A stretch of DNA of 64,000 nt, from positions 1-64,000 of the forward strand of contig NZ_QXFK01000014.1 in NCBI RefSeq assembly GCF_003581645.1. The letters run 5' to 3'. The notes beneath the pieces were generated by a model. The model saw nothing but the letters and a program-made list of their open reading frames with translations, made no database searches and was not told where the DNA came from. Shown piece by piece: positions 53,182 to 63,608 of the stretch. The stretch is from Pelagerythrobacter aerophilus. Its GTDB lineage: Bacteria; Pseudomonadota; Alphaproteobacteria; Sphingomonadales; Sphingomonadaceae. Both the position numbers and the translations under genes were made by a program. The first letter of the stretch is position 1; every line of letters begins with the position of its first letter.

Positions 53182-56100
53182 ATGGCATTGGGTCCGAATT
53201 GGGCGAAAGCATTCGCAGGAATCGCTTTGATGGCCGCTCCGCTGAGCGCGGAGCCCTCCGCGTCACCTTCGGATATTCTGACGTCGCAGACGGAGAACGT
53301 GGCGCTTACCCTCACCGAGGGTACCTGGATGAGCGTCGACGTCAGCCCTGACGGGCAAACACTCGTGTTCGACTTGCTCAACGACATTTACACCATGCCT
53401 GCAGCCGGGGGAGAGGCCAGGGCGATCTTGTCGGGCCCTGCGACCCAGCGCAGCCCCCAGTTCAGCCCGGACCGCCGCAAGATTCTCTATCTCAGCGACG
53501 CGACGGGCGCCGACAATATCTGGATCGCCAACCCGGATGGATCCGATCCGCGCCAGATCAGCTATGAAACGATGGACATGATCACGGCGCCCTCGTGGTC
53601 GCCCGACGGCAGCGCCATCGTCGCCACCAAGACGAGCGCGTCGGTGTTCGACATGCGTACGTCGGAGCTGATCCGCTTCAACGTAGGCGGCGGCGAGGAG
53701 CGGCAACTGGTCGCACCTCCTGAAAGCGGCAAGGATCTCCAGGAGCCGCGCTATTCGCCGGACGGACGGCATCTCTACTATACCGAGCGGGTCGGCGGGC
53801 TGCATTACGTCTACCTCAACCCGAACCTCAGCAATTTCGTCATCCGCCGGCACGACCTGCAGAGTGGCGACACGGTCGATCTGATTTCCGGTTTCGGGAG
53901 CGCGACCACGCCGCAGGTGTCACCCGACGGGTCGGTCATCGCTTTCATTCGCCGGGTCGGCGCCAAGACGGTCCTTTTCCGGTACGACGTCGCGACGGGC
54001 CGCCAGAACGCCGTCTACGACGGGCTCGCGCGCGACCTGCAGGCCGATTATCTTGCGCAGGAGCATTACTATCCCGCGTTCGACTGGTTTCCCGACAATC
54101 GGCACGTCGCGATCTGGGCCAAGGGCGAACTGATCAAGGTCGACATGGAAACAGGCGAGGCGACGGATATCCCGTTCCGCGCAACTGCCCGCCACGAAAT
54201 TCATCCGGCTCTGCGTACCGAGCTCGATCTCGCACCCGACGAGGTGGACGTGAAGATCGTCCGGCAGATCGCGCCATCGCCGGAAGGTGACGAGCTTCTG
54301 TTCCGTGCACTGGGCCGCATCTGGCGCCAGAACCTCACCGGTAGCGAACCGCCGCGCCCCCTGACGGAGAGCGACGGCGCCCAGACCGATCCGAGATGGT
54401 CCGCCGACGGGCGCTGGATCGCCTATGTCGAATGGCACGACGAATCCGGCAGCACGCTCCACCTGCGCAGCGCCGATGGGAGCGAGGACAGGGTGGTCGC
54501 CCGCAGCGGCGGAATCATTGCCGAGCCGGTCTTTTCCAACAGAGGCGAACAGATCGCCTACCGCATCCTTGAGCCGGACGCTCAGATGGGCGGCGCTCAC
54601 GACGTTCCGGGGCTGTACGCCGTCAGCGTAGACGGCAGGGAACCCCGCTACCTTGCACCTGCCGCTGGCGTGGCGCGCTTCTCACCCGACGATCGGCGCA
54701 TCTATTACATGGGCCCGCCGGACTTCGAGAAGCGGCGTGCGGTGATCCTGCGCAGCATCCCGGCCGAGGGCGGCGATACGCAGGACCACGCCTATGCCGA
54801 GACGGCCGACACCGGCGACTTCACGCTCAGCCCCGATCTCGCGTGGATCGCCTTCAAGGAATTCCAGGAACTGCACGTGATGCCGTTCCGGCCGGGTGCG
54901 GAGCCGATTGCGATCACTGCGCGGAACAATCCCGCGGCGCGCCGCCTTACCCGCTCCGGCGGGTTCGAGCTGGCGTGGAGCGACAGTTCCGGACAGCTCT
55001 TCTGGACGCTTGGCCCTGATGTCTATGCGACACGGCCGGAAGCTGGCGGCACCGTCGAAACGGCTCTGCATTCGATCGAGCTCAGCGTTCCGGCCGACGT
55101 ACCGCAGGGCAGCATAGCCTTCGTCAATGCACGCGTTCTGCCGATGACAGGCGGGGACGTGGTCATCGATAACGGCACGGTCGTGGTGGAAGGCAATCGC
55201 ATCAAGGCCGTCGGGCCGGCGGAGAGCGTCGCGATACCGGATGCGGCCAAGGTATACGATCTCGGGGGCAAGACCCTCATGCCCGGCTTCTTCGACGCGC
55301 ACGGCCATATCGATTGCTGCTACGGCACCGGCGCGATGCCGCAGAAGCACGCAGTCCGCTACGCGGCGCTCGCCTACGGTGTGACCACCAACTTCGATCC
55401 CTACGCCAACGAGCTGCCGAGCTACGAAACCGGCGAGATGACCATCGCCGGCCTGATGGTGAGCCCCCGCTGGCTGACCACCGGGAACGTCATCTACGGC
55501 CGTTCCGGCAAGCCCGATCGCGTCTTCAACCGGATCGAGAGCCTGGAAGATGCCCGCGCAGTGGTTCGCCGCAAGGCCGCCATCGGGGGGACGGTGCTCA
55601 AGAGCTACAAGCTCACCACGCGGGCGCAGAAACAGTGGCTACTGCAGGCCGCGGCGGAACAAGGTCTGATGGTCGACGCGGAGGGAGCCGGGCACTTCTA
55701 CGACAACGTCGGCATGATCCTCGACGGATATACGAACCTGGAGCACAACCTGCCCGTCGCCACGTATTACGACGACCTGCTCCAGCTCTTCAAAAATTCT
55801 GGGATGTCCACCACGCCCACTCTCGTCGTCACGTTCGGCGAGCTGTTCGGGGAGAACTACATCTACCAGAACCAGGAGCCGTGGAAGGAACCGAAGGTCC
55901 GCACCTTCATCCCCGGGATCAACAACGCCTACAACCCGATACAGGGCCCGTCGGACGCGCCGCTCTACGTGCGGGCCATGCAGTCGATCCATCAGGCGGA
56001 CGAGCTCTACGACGTCGGCTTCCGCGCGGTCGCGCGCTCGATCAAGCGGCTGGACGATGCCGGCGTGATCGTGAACGTTGGCTCCCACGGCCAGGCGGCG

Positions 56101-56457
56101 GGCATCGCTCTCCATTGGGAGATGCAGTTGCTCGCCGAAGGCGGAATGGAGCCAATGCGCATCCTGCGCGCCGCGACTATCGACGGTGCGACGACCTGGG
56201 GGCTGGATCATCAGCTCGGCTCGATCGAGCCCGGCAAGCTGGCGGATCTCATCGTGCTGGAGCGCGATCCGCTCGCCGACATCAGCAACACCAACAGCGT
56301 GATCTACACCATGGTCAACGGGCGTCTCTACGACTCCGCGACCATGAACGAAATCGGCAATCACGACCGGCCGCGCACCAAGTTCTACTGGGAGATGAGC
56401 GATCAACATGGAACGGACTGGAACCCGGCCTGGGCTGGAAGCGCGCGCCAGCGCTAA
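53182..56457 (+). CDS. secreted TolB-like beta-propeller / amidohydrolase fusion
   Basis: 1091 aa. Signal peptide ALGPNWAKAFAGIALMAAPLSAE. Residues ~50-650 form repeated WD40/TolB-like blades (DVSPDGQTLVFDLLNDIYTMPAAGG, PQFSPDRRKILYLSDATGADNIW, PSWSPDGSAIVATKTS, PQVSPDGSVIAFIRRVG). From ~660 an amidohydrolase domain follows: VINARV-like FVNARVLPMTGGDVVIDNGTVVVEGNRIKAVG, GKTLMPGFFDAHGHIDC (metal HxH), DAEGAGHFYDN, NLEHNLPV, and the end GLDHQLGSIEPGKLADLIVLERDPLADISNTNSVIYTMVNG. Members are predicted periplasmic peptidase/imidase-type hydrolases. ATG 53182 has GGGGAGGG upstream. The downstream FGE-like gene overlaps its end by 50 bases. Confidence 0.9.
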   Translation: MALGPNWAKAFAGIALMAAPLSAEPSASPSDILTSQTENVALTLTEGTWMSVDVSPDGQTLVFDLLNDIYTMPAAGGEARAILSGPATQRSPQFSPDRRKILYLSDATGADNIWIANPDGSDPRQISYETMDMITAPSWSPDGSAIVATKTSASVFDMRTSELIRFNVGGGEERQLVAPPESGKDLQEPRYSPDGRHLYYTERVGGLHYVYLNPNLSNFVIRRHDLQSGDTVDLISGFGSATTPQVSPDGSVIAFIRRVGAKTVLFRYDVATGRQNAVYDGLARDLQADYLAQEHYYPAFDWFPDNRHVAIWAKGELIKVDMETGEATDIPFRATARHEIHPALRTELDLAPDEVDVKIVRQIAPSPEGDELLFRALGRIWRQNLTGSEPPRPLTESDGAQTDPRWSADGRWIAYVEWHDESGSTLHLRSADGSEDRVVARSGGIIAEPVFSNRGEQIAYRILEPDAQMGGAHDVPGLYAVSVDGREPRYLAPAAGVARFSPDDRRIYYMGPPDFEKRRAVILRSIPAEGGDTQDHAYAETADTGDFTLSPDLAWIAFKEFQELHVMPFRPGAEPIAITARNNPAARRLTRSGGFELAWSDSSGQLFWTLGPDVYATRPEAGGTVETALHSIELSVPADVPQGSIAFVNARVLPMTGGDVVIDNGTVVVEGNRIKAVGPAESVAIPDAAKVYDLGGKTLMPGFFDAHGHIDCCYGTGAMPQKHAVRYAALAYGVTTNFDPYANELPSYETGEMTIAGLMVSPRWLTTGNVIYGRSGKPDRVFNRIESLEDARAVVRRKAAIGGTVLKSYKLTTRAQKQWLLQAAAEQGLMVDAEGAGHFYDNVGMILDGYTNLEHNLPVATYYDDLLQLFKNSGMSTTPTLVVTFGELFGENYIYQNQEPWKEPKVRTFIPGINNAYNPIQGPSDAPLYVRAMQSIHQADELYDVGFRAVARSIKRLDDAGVIVNVGSHGQAAGIALHWEMQLLAEGGMEPMRILRAATIDGATTWGLDHQLGSIEPGKLADLIVLERDPLADISNTNSVIYTMVNGRLYDSATMNEIGNHDRPRTKFYWEMSDQHGTDWNPAWAGSARQR

Positions 56458-57325
56458 GCGTTTCGCAGTGACCCTCACTGCGGCGTCCCTGCTCCTCGTC
56501 GCGGCGGCACCCGACGGCGAGGCGCAGCGCTCGGAGCTTGTGCCGGAGATGGTCTCGATCCCCGGCGGGAGCTTCGCCATGGGCGCGACCGTCGACCGCG
56601 GCTATGGACCGATCGACGGCCCGACGCACGAAGTCGCCATCGCTCCGTTCCAACTGGCGGCGCACGAAGTCACGGTGGGGGATTTCCGCACGTTCACGGA
56701 GGAGACCGGCTATGTCACCGCGGGAAAGTGCAACGTCTACGACGAAGGCACCAGTTGGCACATCAACCCCGACCGAAACTGGCGGACGCCGGGGTTCGCG
56801 CAGGGGGATGACCACCCCGTGCTCTGCGTCAGCTGGCGCGACACCCAAGCCTATATCGAGTGGCTGAACGCCAGGACCGGCAAGCAATACCGCCTGCCAA
56901 GCGAGGCGGAATGGGAATACGTCGCCACGCTGGCCGATCTCGGCAACGCTCGCAGCGGCGGCGAGGGCGTAACCCACGAACTGGCGAATATCGGGAAGGT
57001 GGAATGCTGCGGCGGCAAGGCCGAAGGCCGCGACGTCTGGATCGAGACGGCGCCGGTCGGCAGCTTTCCGGCCGACCGACTGGGGCTCCATGACATCCGC
57101 GGCAACGTCTGGGAATGGCAGGCCGACTGCTATCACGAGAACTACGTCGATGCCCCGGTCGACGGCTCCGCGCGAAGCGAGTGCCCGACGCCGGACTACC
57201 ACGTGATCCGCGGCGGTTCCTACGGCGATGCCGGCGAGTTTCTGGAGGAGCGCTTCCGGCTCCGCGGGCCGGAAGATCAGGGCTATTTCACCGTCGGTTT
57301 CCGACTCGCGCATTCGGTGGAGTGA
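56408..57325 (+). CDS. formylglycine-generating-enzyme-like (SUMF1/FGE-sulfatase) protein, secreted
   Basis: 305 aa with a lipid- or signal-like N-terminal hydrophobic stretch (FAVTLTAASLLLVAAAPDGEA). The FGE domain is complete: EMVSIPGGSFAMGATVDRGY, VTVGDFRTFTEETGYVT, DDHPVLCVSWRDTQAYIEWLNARTGKQYRLPSEAEWEY, then DIRGNVWEWQADCYHENY and VIRGGSYGDAGEFLEERFRLRGPEDQGYFTVGFRLA. The paired cysteines of true formylglycine generators (near the C-terminal RGGSW region) are not clear, so it may be a binding or other oxygenase-like member. It starts inside the upstream gene, 50-base overlap, so expression is coupled to the amidohydrolase. Confidence 0.85.
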   Translation: MERTGTRPGLEARASAKRFAVTLTAASLLLVAAAPDGEAQRSELVPEMVSIPGGSFAMGATVDRGYGPIDGPTHEVAIAPFQLAAHEVTVGDFRTFTEETGYVTAGKCNVYDEGTSWHINPDRNWRTPGFAQGDDHPVLCVSWRDTQAYIEWLNARTGKQYRLPSEAEWEYVATLADLGNARSGGEGVTHELANIGKVECCGGKAEGRDVWIETAPVGSFPADRLGLHDIRGNVWEWQADCYHENYVDAPVDGSARSECPTPDYHVIRGGSYGDAGEFLEERFRLRGPEDQGYFTVGFRLAHSVE

Positions 57326-57360
57326 AGCCGACCGCGTTCCCTCCCTAGCGGCAGCCGCAG

Positions 57361-58266
57361 TCAATCCATCAATTGAACCGCAAGCCATTCCGCGAAGTCC
57401 GCAGCGGCGGACTTGTGACCGGTTTCCGGGAGGACGACGTAATAAGCGCTGCCCGTGCTCACCTCGAGATCGAAAAGGGTGATCAGCTTTCCCTCCTCGA
57501 TCTGCTCCGCCGCGAACATCTCCGGGAGGAGCGCCACCCCTAGACCAGCTGCGGCACTGGCGACGGCCATGCCGAACTGGTCGTAGACCGGACCGCGAAA
57601 GGCACTGTCTCCCGGAAGACCGGCTTTCGCGTGCCACTCGGCCCATGCGGCCGGGCGCGTCCTGAGATGAATCAAGGTCGCGCCCGCTAGGTCGGCAGGT
57701 GAAGTGATCGCTTTGGAATGCCGGTATTCGGGGCTGCACATCGGGATCATCGTCTCATTCATAAGCCGCCTCAGCGTTCCGCCGGGCCAGGCCGGATCGC
57801 CATGATGGATCGCGACGTCGAACGGCTCGGCTTCGAACGAGAACGGACGCAGCCGTGACGCGAGGTTGACGGTCACATGCGGCCGCATCGCCTGAAAGAG
57901 CGGCAGCCGCGGCGCCAACCAGTGGATGCCGAAGGTGGGAAGAGTCGCGACATGGAGCGTCTGCTCGACGGGGTTCGCGGACATGGCCTGGCGCGTGGCG
58001 GCATTGAGCTGTCCGAGCAGAGCGCGCGCCTGGTCCTGATAATCGCGGCCGACCGGCGTCAGCACCACGCGCTGGCGGACGCGCTTGAACAACGGCGTGC
58101 GCAGGCGCTGCTCGAGCGCCGCGACGGCCCGGCTGACCGCGCCCTGCGTCAGGTTCAGCTCCGCCGCGGCCCCGGTGAAGCTCATGTGCCGCGCGGCCGC
58201 CTCGAACGCCACGAGCTCGTGCATCTGCGGCATCTGCCGGCGGGGCGTGGTGTCGGGTGCTTCCAT
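57361..58266 (-). CDS. LysR-family regulator (GcvA-like), probable regulator of the glutarate genes
   Basis: 301 aa. Helix-turn-helix: MPQMHELVAFEAAARHMSFTGAAAELNLTQGAVSRAVAALEQRLRTPLFKRVRQRVVLTPVGR. The substrate domain is standard (TLHVATLPTFGIHWLAPRLPLFQAMRPHVTVNLASRLRPF, FDVAIHHGDPAWPGG, GPVYDQFGMAVASAAAGLGVALLPEMFAAEQIEEGKL). It is divergent from the glutaryl-CoA dehydrogenase gene (start 58373, 106 bases away), the usual position of the GcdR-type activator. The assignment of the target is inferred from that arrangement. Confidence 0.88.
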   Translation of the reverse strand: MEAPDTTPRRQMPQMHELVAFEAAARHMSFTGAAAELNLTQGAVSRAVAALEQRLRTPLFKRVRQRVVLTPVGRDYQDQARALLGQLNAATRQAMSANPVEQTLHVATLPTFGIHWLAPRLPLFQAMRPHVTVNLASRLRPFSFEAEPFDVAIHHGDPAWPGGTLRRLMNETMIPMCSPEYRHSKAITSPADLAGATLIHLRTRPAAWAEWHAKAGLPGDSAFRGPVYDQFGMAVASAAAGLGVALLPEMFAAEQIEEGKLITLFDLEVSTGSAYYVVLPETGHKSAAADFAEWLAVQLMD

Positions 58267-58372
58267 GAAAGATCATTACCAGTACGCATGATATGATGGC
58301 AAGATTTCGGTTTCGCTCCGGCATGCTCTCAGGCTTTCTCAAGGGAAGATTCAGATGGCAGGAGTAACGAGA

Positions 58373-59551
58373 ATGGCGGAATTGGCGACGTTCCAGTGGG
58401 ACGATCCATTCGATCTGGAATCGCAGATCACTGGCGAGGAATGTCTGATCCGTGACACGGCGCGTGATTACTGCCAATCATCACTGATGCCGCGTGTTCT
58501 GCTTGCCGCGCGGCACGAGAAATTGGACAGGGAGATCATGACCGAAATGGGCGCCCTGGGCCTTCTCGGTGCGACGCTTCCCGAAGCCTATGGCGGCGCA
58601 GAGGCGGGGCATGTGGCCTACGGCCTTATCGCGCGCGAGGTGGAGCGCGTGGACTCGGGCTATCGCTCCGCGATGAGCGTCCAATCGTCGCTCGTCATGC
58701 ATCCGATCTACGCATACGGAGACGACGCTCAGCGCTCCAGGTACCTGCCCGAGCTTGCAGCTGGGCGCCTGATTGGCTGCTTCGGCCTGACCGAACCCGA
58801 TCACGGCTCGGATCCGGACGGCATGCGCACGCGCGCGGACCGGGCGGACGGCGGCTATCGCCTCAACGGCAGCAAGATGTGGATCACCAATAGCCCGATC
58901 GCCGACATTGCGGTGGTATGGGCAAAGCTGGACGGGGTGATCCGCGGCTTTATCGTCGAAGCGGGCGCCAACGGTTATTCCGCGCCAAAGATCGAGGGCA
59001 AGCTCGCGTTGCGGGCTTCCGTGACCGGCGAAATCGTCCTCGACGACGTCTTCGTTCCCGAGACCGCACTCCTCCCGAATGCGCAAGGGCTGGGCGGGCC
59101 GTTCGGCTGCCTCAACAAGGCGCGCTACGGGATTTCGTGGGGGGCGCTGGGCGCCGCGGAGTTCTGCTGGCACGCCGCGCGCCAGTATGCGCTCGACCGC
59201 AAGCAGTTCGGCCAACCCCTGGCAGCGACCCAACTCATCCAGCGCAAGCTGGTGGAGATGCAGGTGGAGATCACGCTGGGCCTTCAGGCCTGCCTGCGAG
59301 TGGGGCGCCTGCTGGACGAGGGGCGCTGCCCGGTCGCGAACATCTCGATCGTCAAGCGCAACAGTTGCGGGAAGGCGCTCGCCATTGCCCGTGAAGCGCG
59401 CGATATCCACGGCGGGAACGGAATTTCGGACGAGTTTCACGTGATGCGCCACGCTTGCAATCTGGAAGCGGTCAATACCTACGAAGGAACCCACGACATC
59501 CACGCGCTGATCCTCGGCCGGGCGCAGACGGGGCTTGCAGCCTTTGCCTGA
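58373..59551 (+). CDS. gcdH: glutaryl-CoA dehydrogenase
   Basis: 392 aa flavoenzyme converting glutaryl-CoA to crotonyl-CoA and CO2. N-terminus [20 protein letters not shown] is the GcdH pattern. Next come [43 protein letters not shown] and [30 protein letters not shown]. The end [26 protein letters not shown] contains the catalytic Glu in [13 protein letters not shown] 58373 matches the family N-terminus; the ATG at 58355 would add six unconserved residues. It leads the operon with the CoA transferase (17-base overlap). Confidence 0.95.
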   Translation: MAELATFQWDDPFDLESQITGEECLIRDTARDYCQSSLMPRVLLAARHEKLDREIMTEMGALGLLGATLPEAYGGAEAGHVAYGLIAREVERVDSGYRSAMSVQSSLVMHPIYAYGDDAQRSRYLPELAAGRLIGCFGLTEPDHGSDPDGMRTRADRADGGYRLNGSKMWITNSPIADIAVVWAKLDGVIRGFIVEAGANGYSAPKIEGKLALRASVTGEIVLDDVFVPETALLPNAQGLGGPFGCLNKARYGISWGALGAAEFCWHAARQYALDRKQFGQPLAATQLIQRKLVEMQVEITLGLQACLRVGRLLDEGRCPVANISIVKRNSCGKALAIAREARDIHGGNGISDEFHVMRHACNLEAVNTYEGTHDIHALILGRAQTGLAAFA

Positions 59552-60773
59552 GAACATCGCACCCGCACGGGCGCTCGAGGGCGTTCGCGTCCTCGATCTC
59601 AGCCGCGTCCTTGCCGGCCCCTGGGCCACGCAGCTCCTGGCCGACCTCGGCGCGGACGTGATCAAGATCGAGCGGCCCGGCACCGGGGACGACACCCGGG
59701 GATGGGGGCCGCCATGGTTCTCCGGCGAGGAGGGTAGCAGGGAAGCGGCGTACTTCACCTGCGCCAACCGCGGCAAGCGATCGCTCGCGGTCGATATCAG
59801 CGATGCGGAGGGGGCGGCCTTCGTTGCCTCTCTGGCCGAAGAGGCCGACGTGCTGGTCGAGAACTTCAAAGTGGGCGCGCTGGCGCGATACGGGCTCGAC
59901 TACGCGGCGCTGTCGGCACGCAATCCGCGCCTCGTCTATTGCTCGATCTCGGGGTTCGGGCAGGACGGGCCCTACGCGAGCCTTCCCGGATACGACTTCA
60001 TCATCCAGGCCATGGGCGGTCTCATGAGCGTCACCGGGGAGCGTGACGGACCGCCGATGAAGGCGGGCGTGGCGCTGACCGACATCCTGACCGGCCTCTA
60101 CGCCTGCAACGGCATTCTGGCCGCGCTCCATCAACGGTCCAGCACGGGGCGAGGGCAATGGGTGGAGACCTCGCTTCTCGACGTTCAAGTGGCCGCACTC
60201 GCCAATCAGGTCGCAGCCTATCTCGCCCAAGGCCTAGATCCGCAGAGGCACGGCAACGCTCACCCCAGTATCGTTCCCTACCAGGCGTTCGAAACCTCGA
60301 CCCGGACGATCGCGCTGGCGGTGGGGAACGACACGCAGTTCCGGCAGCTTTGTGCGCTCCTGGGGCGTGAAGACCTTGGCCGTGACCCTGCATATGCAAC
60401 GAACGCTGGGCGTGTAGCCGGGCGCGACACCCTGATTCCCACACTTCAGGCGGAATTCCTGAATCGCACCGCCGACGAATGGATCGAGGCCCTGCGTGCG
60501 GCAGGTATTCCGGCTGGCCCCGTCAATACGGTCGGCGACGTATTTGCCGATCCGCACGTGCAAGCTCGGGAAATCCGCAAGGAGATGCCGCACGCCGCTC
60601 TCGGATCGGTTCCCGGCGTTGCCTGTCCGGTGCGCCTCTCAGATTCTCCGCCGCGCGACGATCTCGGACCGCCGGTGCTGGACGAGCACGGCGCGACTAT
60701 CCGTGCTCTCGGATGGGGTGCGCGAAGCCGGCCCGCGTCAGAAAGTGAAGAGAGCGTTCAGGCGCAGCCGTGA
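59535..60773 (+). CDS. CaiB/BaiF-family CoA transferase, probable glutarate CoA-transferase
   Basis: 412 aa. N-terminal [48 protein letters not shown] is the classic class III transferase opening, with the catalytic Asp expected in [27 protein letters not shown]. Near the end are [33 protein letters not shown]. With glutaryl-CoA dehydrogenase directly before it, the likely reaction is CoA transfer from succinyl-CoA to glutarate, as in mammalian SUGCT; substrate choice is inferred from context. Start TTG 59535 (or TTG 59544). Confidence 0.9.
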   Translation: MQPLPENIAPARALEGVRVLDLSRVLAGPWATQLLADLGADVIKIERPGTGDDTRGWGPPWFSGEEGSREAAYFTCANRGKRSLAVDISDAEGAAFVASLAEEADVLVENFKVGALARYGLDYAALSARNPRLVYCSISGFGQDGPYASLPGYDFIIQAMGGLMSVTGERDGPPMKAGVALTDILTGLYACNGILAALHQRSSTGRGQWVETSLLDVQVAALANQVAAYLAQGLDPQRHGNAHPSIVPYQAFETSTRTIALAVGNDTQFRQLCALLGREDLGRDPAYATNAGRVAGRDTLIPTLQAEFLNRTADEWIEALRAAGIPAGPVNTVGDVFADPHVQAREIRKEMPHAALGSVPGVACPVRLSDSPPRDDLGPPVLDEHGATIRALGWGARSRPASESEESVQAQP

Positions 60774-62048
60774 GAGCCAGTCGTCCGGATCTTCGGTGCC
60801 CGCGTAGAGCGGGTCGTCGGGCTGGTAGAGATAGAGCGTCGCGTTGAGGATCAGGTCCTTGCGATAGGCATAGTCCGCGGTGAGCGAGTGCAGCCGGTAG
60901 TTCGTCGCGAGGTTGATATTATCGTGCGAGAACGCGGCGAAGACCGCGTCGGCTTCGGCCTGGGAATAGCTGTAGCCGAACCGCCAGTCGCCGGCCTCGC
61001 TCGACCTGCCAAGGGCAAGGGCGACGCTATAACCGCTACCGGCGGCGGTCGCGGCGCCGAGATTCTTCACGTAGTCCGCGGTGAGAGCGATCGGCCAGCG
61101 CGCGCCCCACGGCCGAACGCTGACCTCCGCGATCACGTCGATGAGGTCGAAGTCCGACAGGTAGTGGCCGTCCGGGCCCAGCAGGTTGCCGCGGAAGTCG
61201 CCTGCATCGGCCGTGGCGATGCTACCGAGACGATAGTCGTAATAGGCGGCGGCAAGCGCCCCCGACCACATCGAGCCACCGGCAGCAAGCTCAATCTGCC
61301 CGCCGGTCATCGTGCTGTCGGGGCCGGTGACGGAGCGATCGATGGGGAAGTAGATTCCGGCCGCGCCGAGCGAGACGCCGGACGACAGGGGAACGCGGTA
61401 CCGCGCGGCGATGCCCTGCGGGCTTACGTCGCCGTCCCAGACAAGGTCGGTCCGGCGAAACACCTGGGGAATCTTGCCGCCCCAGATGTCCAAACCACCG
61501 CGGGTGATGTGCGCGTAAGCCTGATCCAGACTGACTTCGAGATCGTCGTCGAAATTCCCCAGCGTAACGTCAGTCGTATTCGGATCGTCCTGACTGCCGG
61601 TGACGAGTTGACCGCCGAATTCGAGCCAGTCGTTGACCTGGTACGCTGCGCGCAGGCGGGCGCGGAGAACACCGCGGCCATCGCCGGGAGCGTCGTTGTC
61701 GCTCCCGTTATGCTCGTAACGCAGGCGCAGGTCGCCGGAGATGCTGAGCGCCGAAGATCGGGCGGGCGCTGTCGGCGTGGCGGCGGCAACAGGAGGGGTT
61801 TGGGAAACCTCGCTTGCCGCCGGCACCGCTGAGGTGCCGTTTTGGGGAACGGCCGAGGCTTCGGCCAGCGGCCGTCCTTCAATGGCCGTCAGAAGCCGCT
61901 CCTCGAGCTGCCGAATGCGCGCGTCCTGTGCTTCCAGGCGGGCCTCCAGCTCCGTTATGCGCGCGTCCTTGTCGGTCTCGCTCTGCGCCAGGACGGGAGC
62001 GGTCACGAACGTCGTCGCGAGCAGAGCGGCGGCGAATTTCAGTCGCAT
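60738..62048 (-). CDS. putative outer-membrane porin (Porin_5-like)
   Basis: 436 aa. Signal peptide MRLKFAAALLATTFVTAPVL, then a short coiled coil (ARITELEARLEAQDARIRQLEERLL) and a Pro/Ala-rich linker. The barrel of amphipathic strands runs from LSISGDLRLRYEHNGSDNDAPGDGRGVLRARLRAAYQVND to the terminal LRLNALFTF. The coiled-coil plus barrel layout and the GDLRLRYE start match the putative-porin family. ATG 62048 has AAAGGATG upstream. It probably imports the small acids used by the neighbouring genes. Convergent and slightly overlapping (36 bases) with the CoA transferase. Confidence 0.88.
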   Translation of the reverse strand: MRLKFAAALLATTFVTAPVLAQSETDKDARITELEARLEAQDARIRQLEERLLTAIEGRPLAEASAVPQNGTSAVPAASEVSQTPPVAAATPTAPARSSALSISGDLRLRYEHNGSDNDAPGDGRGVLRARLRAAYQVNDWLEFGGQLVTGSQDDPNTTDVTLGNFDDDLEVSLDQAYAHITRGGLDIWGGKIPQVFRRTDLVWDGDVSPQGIAARYRVPLSSGVSLGAAGIYFPIDRSVTGPDSTMTGGQIELAAGGSMWSGALAAAYYDYRLGSIATADAGDFRGNLLGPDGHYLSDFDLIDVIAEVSVRPWGARWPIALTADYVKNLGAATAAGSGYSVALALGRSSEAGDWRFGYSYSQAEADAVFAAFSHDNINLATNYRLHSLTADYAYRKDLILNATLYLYQPDDPLYAGTEDPDDWLSRLRLNALFTF

Positions 62049-62127
62049 GCTTGCATCCTTTCGTTTGTCGTGCCCTGCAGGCGGCGCCTGCGGCTCGGAA
62101 GGGCGTCGGGGGGCGAGCGGCAGGGAG

Positions 62128-63594
62128 CTACCGTGCGGAGAGGCCGCCCATCGTGAAGTATTTGAGCTCGAGGAACTCATCCAAACCGTACTTCGAGCCT
62201 TCGCGGCCGATGCCCGATTCCTTGACCCCGCCGAACGGTGCGGCTTCGCTCGAAATGATCCCTTCGTTGAGGCCGATCATCCCGTATTCGAGCTGCTCGG
62301 CCACGCGCCACGCGCGCCCGAGATCGCGAGTCCAGAAGTAGGCGGCGAGGCCGTAGGGCGTATCATTTGCCCGTGCGATGACCTGTTCCTCCGTCTTGAA
62401 CGGCATGATCGGTGCGATCGGGCCGAAGATCTCCGCACTTGCGATCTCCATCGAAGCATCGACGCCAGCAAGGATCGTCGGCGCGTAGAAATTGCCACCC
62501 AGCGCATGTCCGCCGCCGCCGATCACACAATGCGCGCCTTTCGCCAGCGCATCGCGCACCAGCCCGTCCACCTTCTCTCTGGCGGCCGAATTGATCAGCG
62601 GGCCGATCGCGTTTCCGCCCGCCATTCCATCGCCCACCGGCAGCGCTTCGACTGCAGCGGCGAAGCGAGCGGCGAACTCCTCGGCGATGCCGGCCTGAAC
62701 GAACAGCCGATTGGCACAGACGCAGGTCTGCCCGGCGTTGCGGAACTTCGACTGGATCGCGCCTGCGACTGCCGCGTCGATGCCCGCATCGTCGAAGACG
62801 ATGAACGGGGCGTTCCCGCCGAGTTCGAGCGAGAGCTTCTTCACCGTGTCCGCGCATTGCGCCATCAGCAGCTTGCCGACGCGCGTGGATCCCGTGAAGG
62901 ATAGCTTCCGGACGTCCGGACTGTCCGTCAGCACCCGAGCGACGGGCTCCGCCCGGGCGGCGGTAACGACTTCCAGAACGCCCTCGGGAAAGCCGGCGTC
63001 CCGCGCGAGCGCTGCCAGGGCCAGGGCGCTCAAAGGGGTATCCTCGGCCGGCTTCAGAACGATGGTGCAGCCCGCGGCGAGGGCAGGCGCAACCTTCCGG
63101 GTCACCATGCCGACCGGAAAGTTCCACGGCGTAATGGCCCCGACGACGCCGATGGGCTGGCGCAGCACGAGCAGGCGGCGGCCCGGCGCATTTGAGGGGA
63201 TGATGTCGCCGTAGGCGCGCTTGCCTTCTTCGGCGAACCACTCGACGAAGCTCGCTCCATAGACGATCTCGCCCATCGCCTCTGCGATAGGCTTGCCCTG
63301 CTCGCGCGTCAGCAGCGTGGCGAGTGCCTCCTGATTGTCGAGGATCAGGTCGTGCCAGCGGCGCAGGATAGCGGCGCGCTCCTTGGCGGTCTTCGCTGCC
63401 CAGGCCGGAAGCGCCTCCTTGGCCCTGCTGACAGCCCGGGCGGCATCGTCGGCGTCCATGTCCGCCACATCCGCAATATGCGCACCGGTAGCCGGATTGC
63501 TGACCGGAAAACGCGCGGCGATACCGTCCCCCGGAGCAATCCGGGCGAGGAGATCCGTATCCTTTGCCCGGTCCATGTTCGTCATCACGTTCAT
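62128..63594 (-). CDS. NAD(P)-dependent semialdehyde dehydrogenase (glutarate/succinate semialdehyde)
   Basis: 488 aa. Landmarks: PIGVVGAITPWNFPVGMVTRKVAPALAAGCTIVLKPAEDTPLSAL (cofactor), FTGSTRVGKLLM, LSLELGGNAPFIVFDD (catalytic Glu) and KFRNAGQTCVCANRLFV (catalytic Cys, first of CVC). The end EAAPFGGVKESGIGREGSKYGLDEFLELKYFTMGGL is typical of GabD-type enzymes. It lies 14 bases after a class III aminotransferase gene on the same strand. The pair would convert 5-aminovalerate (or 4-aminobutyrate) to glutarate (or succinate). ATG 63594 begins the conserved region. Confidence 0.93.
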   Translation of the reverse strand: MNVMTNMDRAKDTDLLARIAPGDGIAARFPVSNPATGAHIADVADMDADDAARAVSRAKEALPAWAAKTAKERAAILRRWHDLILDNQEALATLLTREQGKPIAEAMGEIVYGASFVEWFAEEGKRAYGDIIPSNAPGRRLLVLRQPIGVVGAITPWNFPVGMVTRKVAPALAAGCTIVLKPAEDTPLSALALAALARDAGFPEGVLEVVTAARAEPVARVLTDSPDVRKLSFTGSTRVGKLLMAQCADTVKKLSLELGGNAPFIVFDDAGIDAAVAGAIQSKFRNAGQTCVCANRLFVQAGIAEEFAARFAAAVEALPVGDGMAGGNAIGPLINSAAREKVDGLVRDALAKGAHCVIGGGGHALGGNFYAPTILAGVDASMEIASAEIFGPIAPIMPFKTEEQVIARANDTPYGLAAYFWTRDLGRAWRVAEQLEYGMIGLNEGIISSEAAPFGGVKESGIGREGSKYGLDEFLELKYFTMGGLSAR

Positions 63595-63608
63595 CGGCCA
63601 GCTCCCCG

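Noticed and set aside
58481..59869. 462-codon minus-strand frame
   Set aside because: Antisense shadow of gcdH and the CoA transferase.
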